Part shown: positions 35,726 through 47,445 of the stretch, piece by piece
Position numbering within the stretch: position 1 is the first letter of the stretch
Layout: each line of letters begins with the position of its first letter
DNA from: Trissonchulus latispiculum
Taxonomy: Eukaryota; Nematoda; Enoplea; Enoplida; Ironidae
Reading direction: 5' to 3'
Length of the DNA: 64,000 bases
Assembly: GCA_030248195.1 (NCBI GenBank)
Contig: JASAND010015602.1
Span: 1-64,000, forward strand
Notes under the pieces: generated by a model
Seen by the model: only the letters and a program-made list of their open reading frames with translations
Databases searched by the model: none
What the model was told of the DNA's origin: nothing
Position numbers and translations under genes: made by a program

Positions 35726-36383
35726 GGTAGGCCGTTATCGTGCAGATGATGTCCCCAGCTCCTGCCGCTGCGCTTGTTACACTCTTAGTTACTATGTACT
35801 CTTGGTTGTGCCAGTCATACTGATGGCGGAGTTTGAGTACCCTACTTCACCATTACCATTGAATAGCTGTAGCAGTCAGTTCCAACATTTATCGCAGACA
35901 TTGTGGAATACAACTGCACCTGCATGTCACACTTTTTGTCTATAGCAGAATAAGAGCACACTTTTAAAAGGAGTCCGGGAGACCTTAGAAAAAACTTGTA
36001 GTTTTTGTCTTTTTCAACAATTCTAAATAATGTATCAAGCGTATAGTTTCTACAAGATAAACGTTTTGTTTTCACTGGTATGACCAATGTGCATGGAAAG
36101 GAGGCAGGTTCGGAGGGTGCGGCAGCTCCCAAATATTACCGGTTGGGCGGTTGGGCGGTATAATATTAGCGGCAGTTTTAGAGCAAATTACCCACGGGTG
36201 TTGAAGGGCTGAAAATTTGAAAAATGTTCAGCCGTTGAAAAGCATGATCACCGTCGCCCTTTTCTGTTCAGTTTGTATTGTCAGCGTATCGAATAATGAC
36301 CAGTAAAGTAAACTTGTAAACCAGTGGAAACTACAGATTTCTTTTGTATTGTACTAGTCTAAGCTATAAACTATTCTACCAAC
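35726..36383. other. no gene; MITE end at left
   Basis: TATGTACTCTTGGTTGTG at about 35791 matches the terminus of the MITE family at 57993-58932 and 59609-59937, so the poly-C foldback and that family may be related. Otherwise there are only chance ORFs. Confidence 0.4.
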
Positions 36384-37079
36384 CAGAGTTGGCGCCGGGT
36401 CCGGGTCCAACTTTAGGACCCGCTGGTCCGGGTGCCCGCGGGTCCAAATCCGGGTCCTGATTCAAAGTAATGAAGAAAACTGGTTTTGGTACATTTAGGG
36501 ATGTTAAAACATTACAATTTGTTGTATTTCTAATAAAAGGTTGGTGGAACCGGTGTGTTAGGCATGGAGATACAATGTTTAGTTGTTTAGCTGAGGTCTT
36601 TCTGATATATGCTGCTCTGCTGGACTAGAAACACAATATGTAGTAACTAGAATCGGAAGTAGAAATATGATAACGCGAATCGTTAAGTTAGCATAAAGTT
36701 TTGCAATGCAACATAAAACTTAATCTAGTAAACAAGCTCAAGGACATTGTTTTCAAATACAAGCCACCAAAAATTCGTTCACATTCTTTCCTCCAAAGCA
36801 TTCGTAACCTGTCCGAAGGACAGTCTCACACTGTCTCTGCACTATCACAAAACTGCTATTGCTTTTGTTAGCCCTAGCACTCAAAATTGTAGTGAGGTGT
36901 AAAATAAGTTAACCTAAAGCTTATCACAGGTTTTATTCACGAATGTGCTATTGCAGTAGTAAAGTTGCAGTGAAATTTAAGAATGCAGTGAATGTTTGAA
37001 ATGCAAACTGGTTCGTTTTTTAGAACCGGGTACCCGGGTCCGGGCCGGCTCCGAAAATTTGGACCCGAAGCCAACTCTG
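36384..37079 (+). mobile_element. hAT-like element with GGGTCC-rich ends, copy A
   Basis: It starts CAGAGTTGGC and ends GCCAACTCTG. Both subterminal regions are full of CCCGGGTCC-type words. The CAGAG terminus fits the hAT consensus. Flanks do not show a duplication. The sequence 36720-36830 reappears inverted at 53670-53770. Confidence 0.65.
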
Positions 37080-37606
37080 AAAGTACCTCCAGTGAAGACT
37101 ACTAACTATATCCTGTAGAATTGACACGACATAACCTGTATTTTCTACAAAACGTTTTATATCCATAAGAGTGTTTACTGTAGTTTCTAACTTTTCTACA
37201 GAGTAGTGAGGTAAACATCGGTTTCGTTATCAATAGATTGTTACGGTTACAGCTACAACTAGATTGCAATCACTTAATACATAGCAATAAGTGATCGGCT
37301 TGCTTATACTGTGCGCGAAACTGATTGTCAAGCATACAATCGTGTTTGATCCTAGAGATCCATAAAACAAGCAAATGATCTAATCTTACCAATTGTTCGA
37401 TTCCAGTTTCCAATTAGAGTGCACTCAGCAGTGGCTTCACTCAGCCAGTTCACTTTGGCTGAGTTTTCACTGTGGGCTAACAGTTTCAAATTTACATTAG
37501 TCTGTTTATTAGCACTTCTAATACAACAAATGTTGGCATTTGATTGGAATCTACTGTAATTGTATAACTGGTAGATTCATCTTAATGGATTACTGGTTTG
37601 ACTTTT
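37080..37606. other. no feature recognised
   Basis: Downstream of the three-exon gene on its strand. It may contain its 3' UTR. No repeat is seen. Confidence 0.3.
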
Positions 37607-39743
37607 TCAATGCTCAAACCTGATGGGCAAGTCAACAGATAGCTCCAACTGGAAATCCTTTCTGGCCCCAAAAGTGGTCCCTTCTTCCGCTGGCGCATCA
37701 GCAACACGAGCTAAAAGATCATTTCTACTTCCGTAAATAGCAAACAGTCGAGTTTTCACTTCCAATTTAATTCTTGATCCATCAAATGCTGTGACCTAGC
37801 AAAAAGCAACGGATTTAAAAATGACAATAATGATTTAAACTTGACTTTTCTTCTGATTTTATTCTGCTGTGAACAGCAAAATTAAAATGCAAAACAAACC
37901 GAAAACAAACTCCAGAGCCCATTGCAACAAAATTCATCTGGGACAACATCTTCCTGCGACATTTATAATTTAATTTGACTTATCGTGGGTAAGTGACAAA
38001 TAGTACTGTTGGATTTGCTTCCTTTTTTGCACAAAAATCTAGCATGCTCATGGTCAAACTGAGACGTGAACGCTTAGTAATCTGCTTATGCTGTATATTG
38101 AATAGCAAAGCACGGCTATTATTGCGCTTGCAATGAATAGTACGCCCGGTGAAAGACCCAGTCCAGGAAAATTCTCGAAAAACAAACTAATAAACGGAAA
38201 ATAAACAAAGTAATCCAAACTAGCCCGCATGTACACTACACTCATTAAATACCAGGAGTGTTTACGCAAGAGTGTTACATGAATTAAGAAAGAGTAGTTT
38301 CTAGGAAACCAACTTAACTTATATTAAAAAATGAGCTGTGTGCCGCCCAGAATCTCGCTTAGCGATTTCAAAGTGAGTTAGTCTATCAGCGTCGTTTCTC
38401 CGAATGTAACTCAAAGGGGAAATGACGCTGTTCAGACAAATAGGATTTTCCGAAAACACGTTAGTCGAAAGAGAAAGCAAATGGCTGCAATGTGATTCTT
38501 ACTAAATAAAAAATTTAAAATATGGGCGACTTAAGCAAACAAACTAAGAACTGTTTAGCGAAACAATTTCTTCAAAAATCTGTAATTTAATTAGTTTTAT
38601 AATACTATATTTTATTAGCTTATTATAAATATAGTTGCTTGGCTGGCACACTGCACCAAAACACAAAAATATTCGACAAGAACAGACTAAGGAGGCCGAT
38701 CACAATTTAAGCAGGACTGAAGATGGCTACAGGCTGGAAGTTACCTAGTTCAGTTTCTTTCACGTTACGCAGGCAATGCTCTATCTCTACAACAATAATG
38801 ACGCAATTCGTCCCAGGATGGCGCTAGCGTATACCAGCTAGTTTAGATGCCGTAAATTCAATCCATTCGATGCACACTATATCTGTCATACTGGCTACAT
38901 GGCTTCCTTACATGGGTTACGCCGTTGATACAGTGGAAGTGGCCAAATTTTAGGATGCGTTGAGAGAGTGGTAATGTATTGGCGGATAAGGCAGATTCCA
39001 TCAGTATACAGCTAACTAGCATGAAAGTTGCTCAGATATGATTTTTTTAAATTGGCTTGAAAGATAAGTATAACAAAATTTATGATTCTACCTTTATGCT
39101 GCACACACGATTAAATTTAGGAGAATTAGTCAATGAACTAAGAAAATAGTCTATTATAGTCTACGAAATAAACATAAACTATACCGTCATTCCTTCTCTA
39201 ATGGAAGACGTTGGAGTTTTAACAGTAACATTCCAGTAGCTAGGAGCTTCAAATCCAACTGGATATAGATCGTCAATGGATACATAGCTAAGCTTTGATC
39301 TAACTTCATCCAATGTGGAACTTGCTGTTATGGCTTCCTTGAATCCCAACGACATCCTCTGAAATTTTCCTTGTCGACTTCTGAAATAGACAATGTGCTG
39401 GCAACTGCATATTCGACGAAGCTAGGAAATGACCTAAGCGATGCTTTGTGTTAAGCTTACATACAGATTCCAATAATCAATATAAATGATGTACTGGCAA
39501 AAGGAAACCTTTTTGCCTGGATGTGAGATTATAGTCGGGGTTAAGGGTACAAGACAAAACGGAAAATCTTACGGCTATTTGCCAACTTGTTCCAAACACA
39601 TCGTGCATGGACAGAGGTTTTGGTTTTGGCGGCATGAGGGTTAGTAACTCCCGCAGCAGGGTAGTTAATTTTTGGAAAGGAACGATACCAGCGCTGGCAT
39701 AAGGGCTGAAACTGCTCACAAACGCATTCTCTTTATTTTCCAT
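37607..39743 (-). CDS. unrecognised three-exon gene, about 177 residues
   Basis: Exon 1 is 39743-39573 (57 codons), with ATG and a GTAAGA donor. Exon 2 is 39358-39185 (58 codons), between an AATTTCAG acceptor and a GTATAG donor. Exon 3 is 37795-37607 (62 codons and TGA), after a TTTTGCTAG acceptor. All junctions are phase 0 and the joined frame is open. The N-terminal part is helix-like with a Pro/Lys stretch (MPPKPKPLS). The exon 2 end and exon 3 alternate charged and hydrophobic residues like a beta-rich domain (D-G-S-R-I-K-L-E-V-K-T). No signal peptide, membrane segment or known motif is seen. An alternative acceptor 22 bp upstream of exon 2 would break the frame. Function unknown. It could be a fragment of a larger gene if the GTTTGAG near the stop acts as a donor. 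Confidence 0.5.
38054..38269 (-). other. hydrophobic ORF inside the intron
   Basis: A 71-residue frame with one membrane-like stretch (VLFIASAIIAVLCYSIYSI) inside intron 2 of the three-exon gene. No splice sites clearly frame it, so it may be chance or an alternative exon. Confidence 0.15.
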
Positions 39744-40154
39744 ATTTTACTTTATTAATTACTTTAACGATAAGGATAACCTGTGGAATCCAAAGTTTAG
39801 TGCCAAACAAGTACTCTAAACAAGTAGTCTAAATCAACTGCTTTCGGGCATTTCATTTTTACAGGAAGTGCTACATAATCGAAGAGATTGTAATTGCTTG
39901 TAATAAGCTTTTGGTGCCTTTGAACTTGTGTATCCAAAATAGAATAAAAGCTGGCTACGAGTTTAGGGTTACAGACCTGCTGTATACCCTCTATTGAGCT
40001 TTTAGTAATCAGACTTAGATTTCAGGAAATCACGGATTTGCCTTGTTATAGTACGATTCATAAGTATAAATAGAGCAATGAATAAGACTAAATGGCCACT
40101 TTTATTATTATGTCACTCCTATTATTGACCTTTGTCTTCTTAGTTTTCGATCTC

Positions 40155-40403
40155 TTAAGTACCCCCACACTCGATAAAACATGTCACCATTGTTGAAGGA
40201 ACAGTATTATAATGAACTACTAACTGATATAGAAACAAGTCATCGTGTAGATGGTGCAGTTTTAGCCCATTGTCTGAATCGAAAAGCGTCAGCATTACCA
40301 CCGGATTGGCTTCAATCCATTTTGTCGCTTCCTCTTCCAGCTTTTTTGCTTCTTCAATACTAATAGGTGCATGAGGCCCAAGTGTCATGATAGGTCCGTC
40401 CAT
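40155..40403 (-). pseudogene. relative of the small secreted peptide gene at 0.3-0.9 kb
   Basis: An 82-residue frame. Residues 11-60 align with the second exon of the peptide gene at 305-883: H-A-P-I-S-I-E-E-A, then W-I-E-A-N, a Leu/Asp stretch, G-L-K-L-H and a final aromatic pair. The copy reads on 22 codons past the point where the other one stops. I found no signal-peptide exon upstream: the one ATG near 40523 meets a stop after three codons. It is either a non-functional duplicate or a gene whose first exon lies further away. Confidence 0.45.
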
Positions 40404-40530
40404 CCTAATTCATAGACCAAACGCGTTGTGTCTGCAAATTAATAAATAACTTCTCAATAAGTGACTTCTCAAATGCTCAGACTTATAGCCCGCACGATTG
40501 TTTGTGATATATTAATTAACCATGCTTGAA

Positions 40531-40860
40531 CCCTCCTGTAGCGCAGTGGTTTCTTACTGCGCTACGAGTGGAGGATCAGGTCAAGTCTAGAGCTTGAACA
40601 AAAAATAAGCTCTAGCACCCTATTTCAAAATCCCTCCAGGGCAATTTACCGAGATTGCAAGGTGTTGCCGTCTGTCTGGTGGAGCTGCCACAGCACCTCC
40701 ATTACGCTGGACGTAACGGACGTACTGATAGCCTTGTAGAACACCTCGGGTAATTGCTATGGCAATTATTCAGTGTCAGCATCTCCTTCCCTCAAAAATG
40801 CATACGTGTTAAGCCGGCACTACCCTTTACCGAACATTTGACTGGTTTGGGATGGCTGTA
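40531..40860 (+). mobile_element. tRNA-derived SINE with intact head
   Basis: The head carries TGTAGCGCAGTGG (A box) and GGATCAGGTCAAGTC (B-box-like). The body shares blocks with 11890-12190 and 32121-32430. This is the best copy of the family in the window. Confidence 0.7.
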
Positions 40861-42029
40861 AGAAATTTGCTTTTATGAGATTTAGGTTGAAGAGTGAGAT
40901 ATGTGTAATATGAGTTGCTTAATTAAATCATCAAATCATAAATTAAATTAAATTAAATCATTAAATCATAAATCATTAAATCATTAAATATTAAATGATA
41001 TCACTTCTGATTGCTTAAGTTTAGAAAAACAACAATGAATTAGCGAAAGTAACTACACGTTAAAACACATGTGCAAACTTATACAACATTATTGGGCCGA
41101 AACCAGAAAGACACATGAAATCCAGTATTTAAAAAAGACTGGTTTTTTAAGTGCTTTTAAAACTTTTGCTGCAACGTAAAAACTTGCCAAGCATTGTAAT
41201 GGACATTTTCCATTGCAGTTTAGAGAATCCTGGAATGCGAACTAATAGTGCTGGAAAATAGAGATGAGATCAGGGCCGACTATTTAGACCCGGGCCTTAG
41301 TGTGCCATTTAGGTTTGCGCGGCCCAGTCCGGCGCTGATTTTTTTAAAAATTTTTATGAAGTTTTGAGACACATAGAATCTTGTTTCTTACCGCACTATT
41401 GTATTTTCGGAATCCAAAGTAAATGTTCTCTCAAATAAACTGTGCATAACGAATATTTCAGCATCCTACCCTACCATGGACATTACTCGGAGGACTAAAT
41501 TAGCCTACCGTCTGCTATTTCTGCTCCCGAAAACTTTTCTTAGTTGAACCTTATTTTCATTTTTTATTATACTTTACGAGATTATATCAAATTCTACATA
41601 TTCAATTCAGTTGCTTTTCATTGAATCGCAGTTATGTTCAAATGGTTTAAGCTGCTATATAGTTCCATTATTTTAATCCTAGCCAAAATCAAATTTCATA
41701 TTCCACGGTTCCATGTTTCACCGGATGGACTATATCTAACCAGACTTGGGCCACCGTTATGGAGAAATGTGCACTGCACATTAATGCGTTGAAGAAACTG
41801 ACACTAAAGCAAAAACAACTGATATGAATCAATTTATAGTTGAAGAAATTCAAGCAACTTTCGAAAACCTAACTGCTATAGTTCCAGTAGGTTCAGAGAT
41901 TTAAAATCTAGCTGAAGCAAGGCACAGTTGGTGGAGAGTTATACTTGCACAGGGTTGATCTTGCACAGATTCAGGACCGGGCGCAAGCCATTTATAACAA
42001 AATATTGTCTTGACTTTTTATTTGAAATT
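40861..42029. other. no gene; hAT MITE left end at 41270
   Basis: 40928-41000 is low-complexity AAATC/TTAAA sequence. TAGAGATGAGATCAGGGCC at about 41270 is the terminus of the hAT-like MITE seen intact at 58065. Only the left part is recognisable here. Nothing coding is supported. Confidence 0.45.
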
Positions 42030-43548
42030 TACTTGCAGATGAATAAATTGGTCACAACTGAAAGTGTCCGTCTAGCCGGACAGATGTGTAAATTATCTCT
42101 GTGTCCAGAGCAAGGTTTGACACCTCCGTAAATTCCTAAACTATGAAGTAATAGTGTAGATCATTTGTATTTATAGCTGTTATTTCACTTAAGAATTAAT
42201 GTTTACTTTTGTTAATTTATAACTTATTCATATATGTATTTGTGTAGACCTATCGTCTTAAAAATCAGTTTTTAAAGATTAATAAAACATAGTAACAAGC
42301 TGGAGAACTATATATGTTACGGGCAGATGAATAAATTGGACACTTCTGAAAGTGTCCAGACAGATAGATAAATAATGCATGTGCGCAGACAGATAGATAA
42401 ATTCTTACAATTATCGCATTCTGTCCTGACAGATGAGTAAATTATCTATGTGTCCAGAACAAGGTTGGACAGATGCGTAAATTTTTAGACTAAGAACTAA
42501 TAGTGCAGAATATTTGTGTTTATATCTGTTGTTTAACTAGTTATAGTTATTTATTTTAAATAGTTTATTCATTGTTCTAAAGCTTGTTATTATAGTTTAT
42601 TAGTATTAGCATTTTATTAAATTTAATATCTGTTACTTTAAAAATGTGTTACTTGATTTAATTAATTTTATATAGCATTTATTAGATATCGTTCCAATTA
42701 TTGATCGCTATTGATAATTTATATATTTATTTGTTAATTAATTTTAATTATTTTATGTACTTATTTCTGAAATTTTGGTGCCGTCATTTTAACGTAATTT
42801 AAAATGGAAACCAACGGTGAAACTAAGAAGAATTAAATTTACATATTTACGTTATATGCTAACGTATAATTATTTACTTATATACGTATTGCCTAATCTT
42901 TTTTAATGGTAATTACATACAAATAAGTACATAAAATAATTATTAAATTAAAATGTTATAATACATATATAAATAATAAAATCAAATAAGATATTTTAAA
43001 ATTTAATCAATCATAAAGCTAATAAACTATAATAACAAGCTTTTGATCAATGAATAAACTATTTAAAATAAAGTGACGAACACTACTGAAGTTAAACAAC
43101 AGATATAAACACAAATATTTTGCACTATTAGGTCTTAGTTTAAAAATTTAAGCATCTGTCCAACCTTGTTCTGGACACATAGATAATTTACTCATCTGTC
43201 CGGACAGAATGCGATAATTGTAAGAATTTATCTATCTGTCTGCGCACATGCATAATTTATCTATCTGTCTGGACACTTTCAGAAGTGTCCAATTTATTCA
43301 TCTGCCCGTAACATATATAAACTACACAAAATAAAGTTAGTTCCAAAATAAACTACCCAAAATAAATAAAAATAAAATTTACGCATATGCCCAATCTTGC
43401 TCAGGACACATAGAGAATTTACCGATATGTCTGGACAAAAGGCGATAATGGTAAGATTTTTCTATTTGTCTGAGCACATGCATAATCTAACTATCTGTAT
43501 AGATACTTTCAGAAGTATCCAATATACTAATTTGCCCGTAACATAAAT
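42030..43548. mobile_element. outer, old copy of a palindromic element split by a younger copy
   Basis: Diverged arm sequences at 42030-42300 (GATGAATAAATTGG, CTGAAAGTGTCC) and, inverted, at 43350-43548 (GGACACATAG, CTTTCAGAAGTATCC, GCCCGTAACAT) flank the inner near-perfect palindrome. They are the two arms of an older copy of the same family. Confidence 0.7.
42316..43312. mobile_element. inner palindromic element, 997 bp
   Basis: The ends are GTTACGGGCAGATG and CATCTGCCCGTAAC. The arms of about 450 bp are nearly identical in the outer 250 bp and include the 20-bp palindrome GGACACTTCTGAAAGTGTCC and repeated CAGACAGATAGATAAAT. The centre near 42775-42915 is not paired. There is no ORF. Flanks are TATATAT on both sides. 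Confidence 0.85.
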
Positions 43549-43717
43549 ATAATGAAACCAATTTATGGTATTCTGCAAATTTCTTAGCGGATTATATTAG
43601 ATGGAGCGCACTTTTTCATGCACAATTTAAACATTTGTTCCTTTATACCTTTATCAAACCCTCGGTTAATTTCTGAGACTGAAGTTTTACAGGAATCACT
43701 TCAAAATTACAACCACA

Positions 43718-44011
43718 ATGAGCCTAATGAAATATAAAGAAACAGAATTTGGCGATAATCGGATGCAAACAATCAGTAGTAATGCAGTTGCTAAAATTTC
43801 CAAGGATTTTGCATCTGGTATTCCAGTGCTAAATAAACTTCTCAGTATTCTGTCCAAGGAATCTTCTATTAAACATATGGAGCATGCATGGGAGCGGTAT
43901 CAGCTGTCAGAAAAACCCTCTACGGCCACAGACAGCAATCACGCTTTGTTTCAGCTGTTTGACACGTTGATAAACTTGTTCAAGATCTTTTTTGTGTTCC
44001 AAAGATACTGA
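43718..44011 (+). CDS. possible exon or short gene, unknown protein
   Basis: A 97-residue ORF with plausible composition (M, E, K, S and L mixed, amphipathic stretches around residues 25-60). A TTTTACAG acceptor lies about 28 bp before the ATG, which would suit a 5'-UTR intron or trans-splice site. No domain is recognised and the last 20 residues turn hydrophobic and Phe-rich, so the true exon may end earlier. Low certainty. Confidence 0.25.
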   Translation: MSLMKYKETEFGDNRMQTISSNAVAKISKDFASGIPVLNKLLSILSKESSIKHMEHAWERYQLSEKPSTATDSNHALFQLFDTLINLFKIFFVFQRY

Positions 44012-45362
44012 CATACCAAAATCTTGAAGTGGTTTGAATTTAGGCTTATTGCGCAGAGCATATACGCACTAATTTTTAATGGATTCTAGCTACGCAATCT
44101 ACAAAGTGCCACGAAATACAGTAAACTTCTCTTTTTGGCACGGTCTTAGGATATTTTGAATTTTATGGTCTCTCACTCTAAGCTTAGATCCGAACCCGTG
44201 ACCGATATGTCCGACCCGCAGTTTCAAGTCTGTATCTGTTAGTTAGTTACAGCTTAAGCAAAAATAGAAGAATCTATCCATTTGCTGAACCTTGAACGTA
44301 AGCAAAGCAAACTACTATTTATTACAAGCATACAAACAAACAAACAAAATATTACAAGATATTACAAAATAAATAAATTATTAGTTCAAGCTTCCTATGC
44401 CGAAGAGAAATAAGTACAAGCTATTCCTTTCAGTAGTTTTGTGCTGATAATGGGATTACTATGCCATTACACAAAATACGCCGTGATATGCAGTTAAGAA
44501 GAGTGTTTAAGTGTCATTCACCCGTACAAGTTTATGTGTAACAGACACACTTATGTAAGCTGAAACTGTAATTCTCTGCCGGCTTTACATTTTGTAGTGA
44601 TGTTATTTATTGCAATTATTGATAGCTATAGCGTTAAGCGATTAAACCTGACAACAAAATATATGACACCGACTAGTGTGTTCAGCCTGCTTTTGTAATC
44701 TGTGACTCCACAGAATGAATCTGCATGATTAAAAAAGCCCTATTCACGATCAAGTTGCACATCATTCTTGCTTTGTCTTCTATGCTTCGTGCGATGTCTC
44801 TTTTGCATTGTGCATTTTGTTTTGTGCTTAGTGCTTTCAAAAGATTGGTTTGTGATTTGGAATTTGGAGATAGAAAGCACGCTGATCCAAATCACACGTT
44901 ACCATATGTCCACATCTGATCCACATACGTTAGTTATAAAAACAGGTCACAAAAATCATGAATAGCAATCCTTTGAATTTGTGTATTTTTGTATTGTTTG
45001 AAAAAAGGAAACTTCATTGCAACATTAAAAAGACACTTATTTCTTTAACTGTTGCTGATCTCATCTCATTCCTGACAAAGCTGCATATGAACGGCTTCTT
45101 TTAATGCCCGAATAGCAAGAACAGCTAGACCTAAAATGCTAGACCTATTTGGCAGTATCAAACCTTCTGAAATCAAACCAAAACAGAAAAGCACAAGTGA
45201 GAAAACATAGATCACCATCGTGACTCGGCATATCGCAAAGCACATAGCTCAGCATAATGAGCACGGATTTACAATACCTCCACAGATTACTAGTTTAAGC
45301 TCAAAGACTATATACTGCATTCCCGACACATAGTACAAGCAAGTATAACTAAAGATATCAAA
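44012..45362. other. no gene recognised; 3' flank of GPCR 1
   Basis: Chance ORFs at 44725-44965 only. Sequence downstream of the receptor stop probably includes its 3' UTR. Confidence 0.3.
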
Positions 45363-46337
45363 CTAGATTGCAGGATGTACAAACTTGGTAGCTACTTTGC
45401 TGGTGAAAGTAATATTTCGAATTTTAGTAGTTTTCGTTTTACAGAAAAAATAAGTTTTGAAATGGTTTCGAAATTCACGATTAAATTTTAAATAGAGAAA
45501 AAGATTAACCGTTGAATTTAACAGGAATGTTAGCAAAAAATACCTCAGGAAAACTTCGTTGAAAGATCCACTAGCGTAAAGGAGTGAGCTAAGCAAACGA
45601 GGAGCAACAACAAGTAGAAATGTAGCTACAACAATAGCTGACACTGACCGGTTTAACCCTTTTTGTCGTTTAATGTAAGAATCAGTTTCAGGTAATCCCA
45701 GCTTTGCAAACTGGTATTTTGCTGCTGTTAATGCGTAGAGGTTCGCGATAACAGACAGTATACCGGACATAAACCCGAACATACTATAGAAGGTAGAATA
45801 AGTATGATTTACATGACTGAATGGACATTGTCTTTGAGTTAGAGTTCCAGTAGGATTTATGGCAGAAATTAGATAAGCAGGAGAGATGCAGATGACCAGT
45901 AGAAATGCGGCTGCCACCATTAGCTTCCTTTCCTTCGCAGCCGACCAATGCTGGTGGTACCAAGACACAAAACCCACAGCAATCACTCGATCCGCACAAA
46001 CCAAAAGTGTTCCAACCGGTGGCCAGAAGTTGCCCAACGCAAATAGGTGGAACCACGGAGCCAACAAACAGTTAGCCCGTGAACGAGGACAGTGATATGT
46101 ACCTTGGGCCAAATAGTATAGGCGCACCATTCCTGACACAAAATATGCTCCTCCATAGACTGTGTCCCCAACGGCTAAAAAACCGAGGAGGCGAAATTTT
46201 CCACTCCGAGCTATAACATACAGTACAATCAAATTGGCCACAACCGTTGGAAATCCCAAAATAACGTAAATAGATTGCTGTAGAAACTCGCTTGTCTTGC
46301 TGGGAGCACAAGTAGAGCTGTTGACAGTTAACGTCAT
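45363..46337 (-). CDS. serpentine receptor (7TM GPCR, srsx-like), paralogue 1
   Basis: The coding region is one exon of 324 codons plus stop, starting at the ATG at 46337. The frame is open further upstream, but a TTTATTTTCAG acceptor lies just before this ATG, so this start is preferred. Seven hydrophobic segments are visible. Near the N-terminus there is an N-glycosylation site (N-S-S) and Cys10. TM1 carries N-L-I-V-L-Y. TM2 carries G-D-T-V-Y. The extracellular loop has two cysteines (H-C-P-R-S-R-A-N-C). TM3 ends A-D-R-V in place of DRY. TM7 has N-S-T-V-N-L-F-L-Y in place of NPxxY, followed by a short basic tail. This matches rhodopsin-like chemoreceptors of the nematode srsx type and implies G-protein signalling at the plasma membrane. 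The ligand is unknown. It is paired with a paralogue 4.3 kb away on the same strand. Confidence 0.85.
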   Translation of the reverse strand: MTLTVNSSTCAPSKTSEFLQQSIYVILGFPTVVANLIVLYVIARSGKFRLLGFLAVGDTVYGGAYFVSGMVRLYYLAQGTYHCPRSRANCLLAPWFHLFALGNFWPPVGTLLVCADRVIAVGFVSWYHQHWSAAKERKLMVAAAFLLVICISPAYLISAINPTGTLTQRQCPFSHVNHTYSTFYSMFGFMSGILSVIANLYALTAAKYQFAKLGLPETDSYIKRQKGLNRSVSAIVVATFLLVVAPRLLSSLLYASGSFNEVFLRYFLLTFLLNSTVNLFLYLKFNREFRNHFKTYFFCKTKTTKIRNITFTSKVATKFVHPAI

Positions 46338-46600
46338 TTTATCTGAAAATAAAAATAAAATGAAACTATATATTGAACAAGTTGAATTGCTTTTGGTTGG
46401 ATTTTGCAACAATAATATTCAGAGATTATCCAGATCACACTACATAAATTTAAACAAGGTTGGCGACTAGCCTATGAGATGTATTTTGGTTTACAAACAC
46501 ATTGTTATTATGTTAACGGTAAATCCACGAGATTTTGGCCTTAAAATGCCGAGCATGTCACAGACCGTTTACAGTAGAAATGCTACGGTTCTCTAGTCTG
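46338..46600 (-). promoter_or_regulatory. 5' flank and 3' splice site before GPCR 1
   Basis: A polypyrimidine tract and TTTTATTTTCAG end 5-6 bp before the start codon. The same arrangement is present at GPCR 2, so it is conserved. It marks either a 5'-UTR intron or a trans-splice acceptor. Confidence 0.5.
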
Positions 46601-47445
46601 TTTACTTGAGCTAAGTAATAATAAGAAAATATACTATATAGGAACCAAGTAGCAGTGCTTTACAGTAGCAGAACCATTTGCTAAGATCATGCTTCGAGAC
46701 AACAGAAATGAATGCTTGGCATGTCTGTAATAGTCTGGCAGACTCGTTGCGAAACTGAAGGTGCCACTGTGTCCTTACGGGCCTTTTATTTAACAGGTTG
46801 ACATCCAGTTAAATTAATCATTTCAACAACACTAAAGTTCATATCTTAGTTCCGTTCAATCTAATTAATATCTTTCCTGTTACATCAAACAGCGAGCTTG
46901 CAGCTGTGAAAGGTCTGCTTATTACTCATAAATTATTTCCGCAATTTTATATCAGAGGATGTTAAAATATCAAACAAGACGTCTTACGTCATTTCCCTTT
47001 AATCAGGTACATGCTGGTACTGTTTTTCGGGTCTTGAGGGCTTATTTTTCAGCAACTGATTGCAATGACCTGAAATGGCATCCTACCAATAACGCTAAAT
47101 CATAACCCGAAACTTAAACCGTGTATGAGAAAATTTTTATTTTGACCAAATGCGGGACAAAAAATGATCTCTCTGAGTTTTCTCAATTTTATGTAGTTTT
47201 CTAATTTCGCCATTATTTCAGTAGATACAATAACGACCGGTATACAGGGACAAAAATAAAAGTCCTGAAAGCAATTCATACGCAATTTTTACGCTCGAAT
47301 CAGACAACTTTCGTTGAGCGGACAGCGTGCTATATGTTATATATGCTATATGTGCTGTGACAAAACTTAAAATTAATCATACGCCCAATTTTTTGTTTTA
47401 TATACTTATTCTGAGCATATTTAATACTGATGGATAACTGGCAAC
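46600..47445. repeat. duplicated segment upstream of GPCR 1
   Basis: Collinear with 48540-49360. Shared blocks include AGTAGCAGTGCTT, CCTTTTATTTAAC, GTTCCGTTCAAT, TTAATATCTTTCCTGTT and TTCTGAGCATATTTAATACT. Non-coding. Confidence 0.75.

Noticed and set aside
36384..37079. 8-bp target duplication for the hAT-like copy A
   Set aside because: Flanks CTACCAAC and AAAGTACC do not match; boundaries rest on the inverted ends only.
42316..43548. CRISPR-like array of short repeats
   Set aside because: Repeated CAGACAGATAGATAAAT words are sub-repeats in palindrome arms, not regularly spaced direct repeats; the DNA is eukaryotic.
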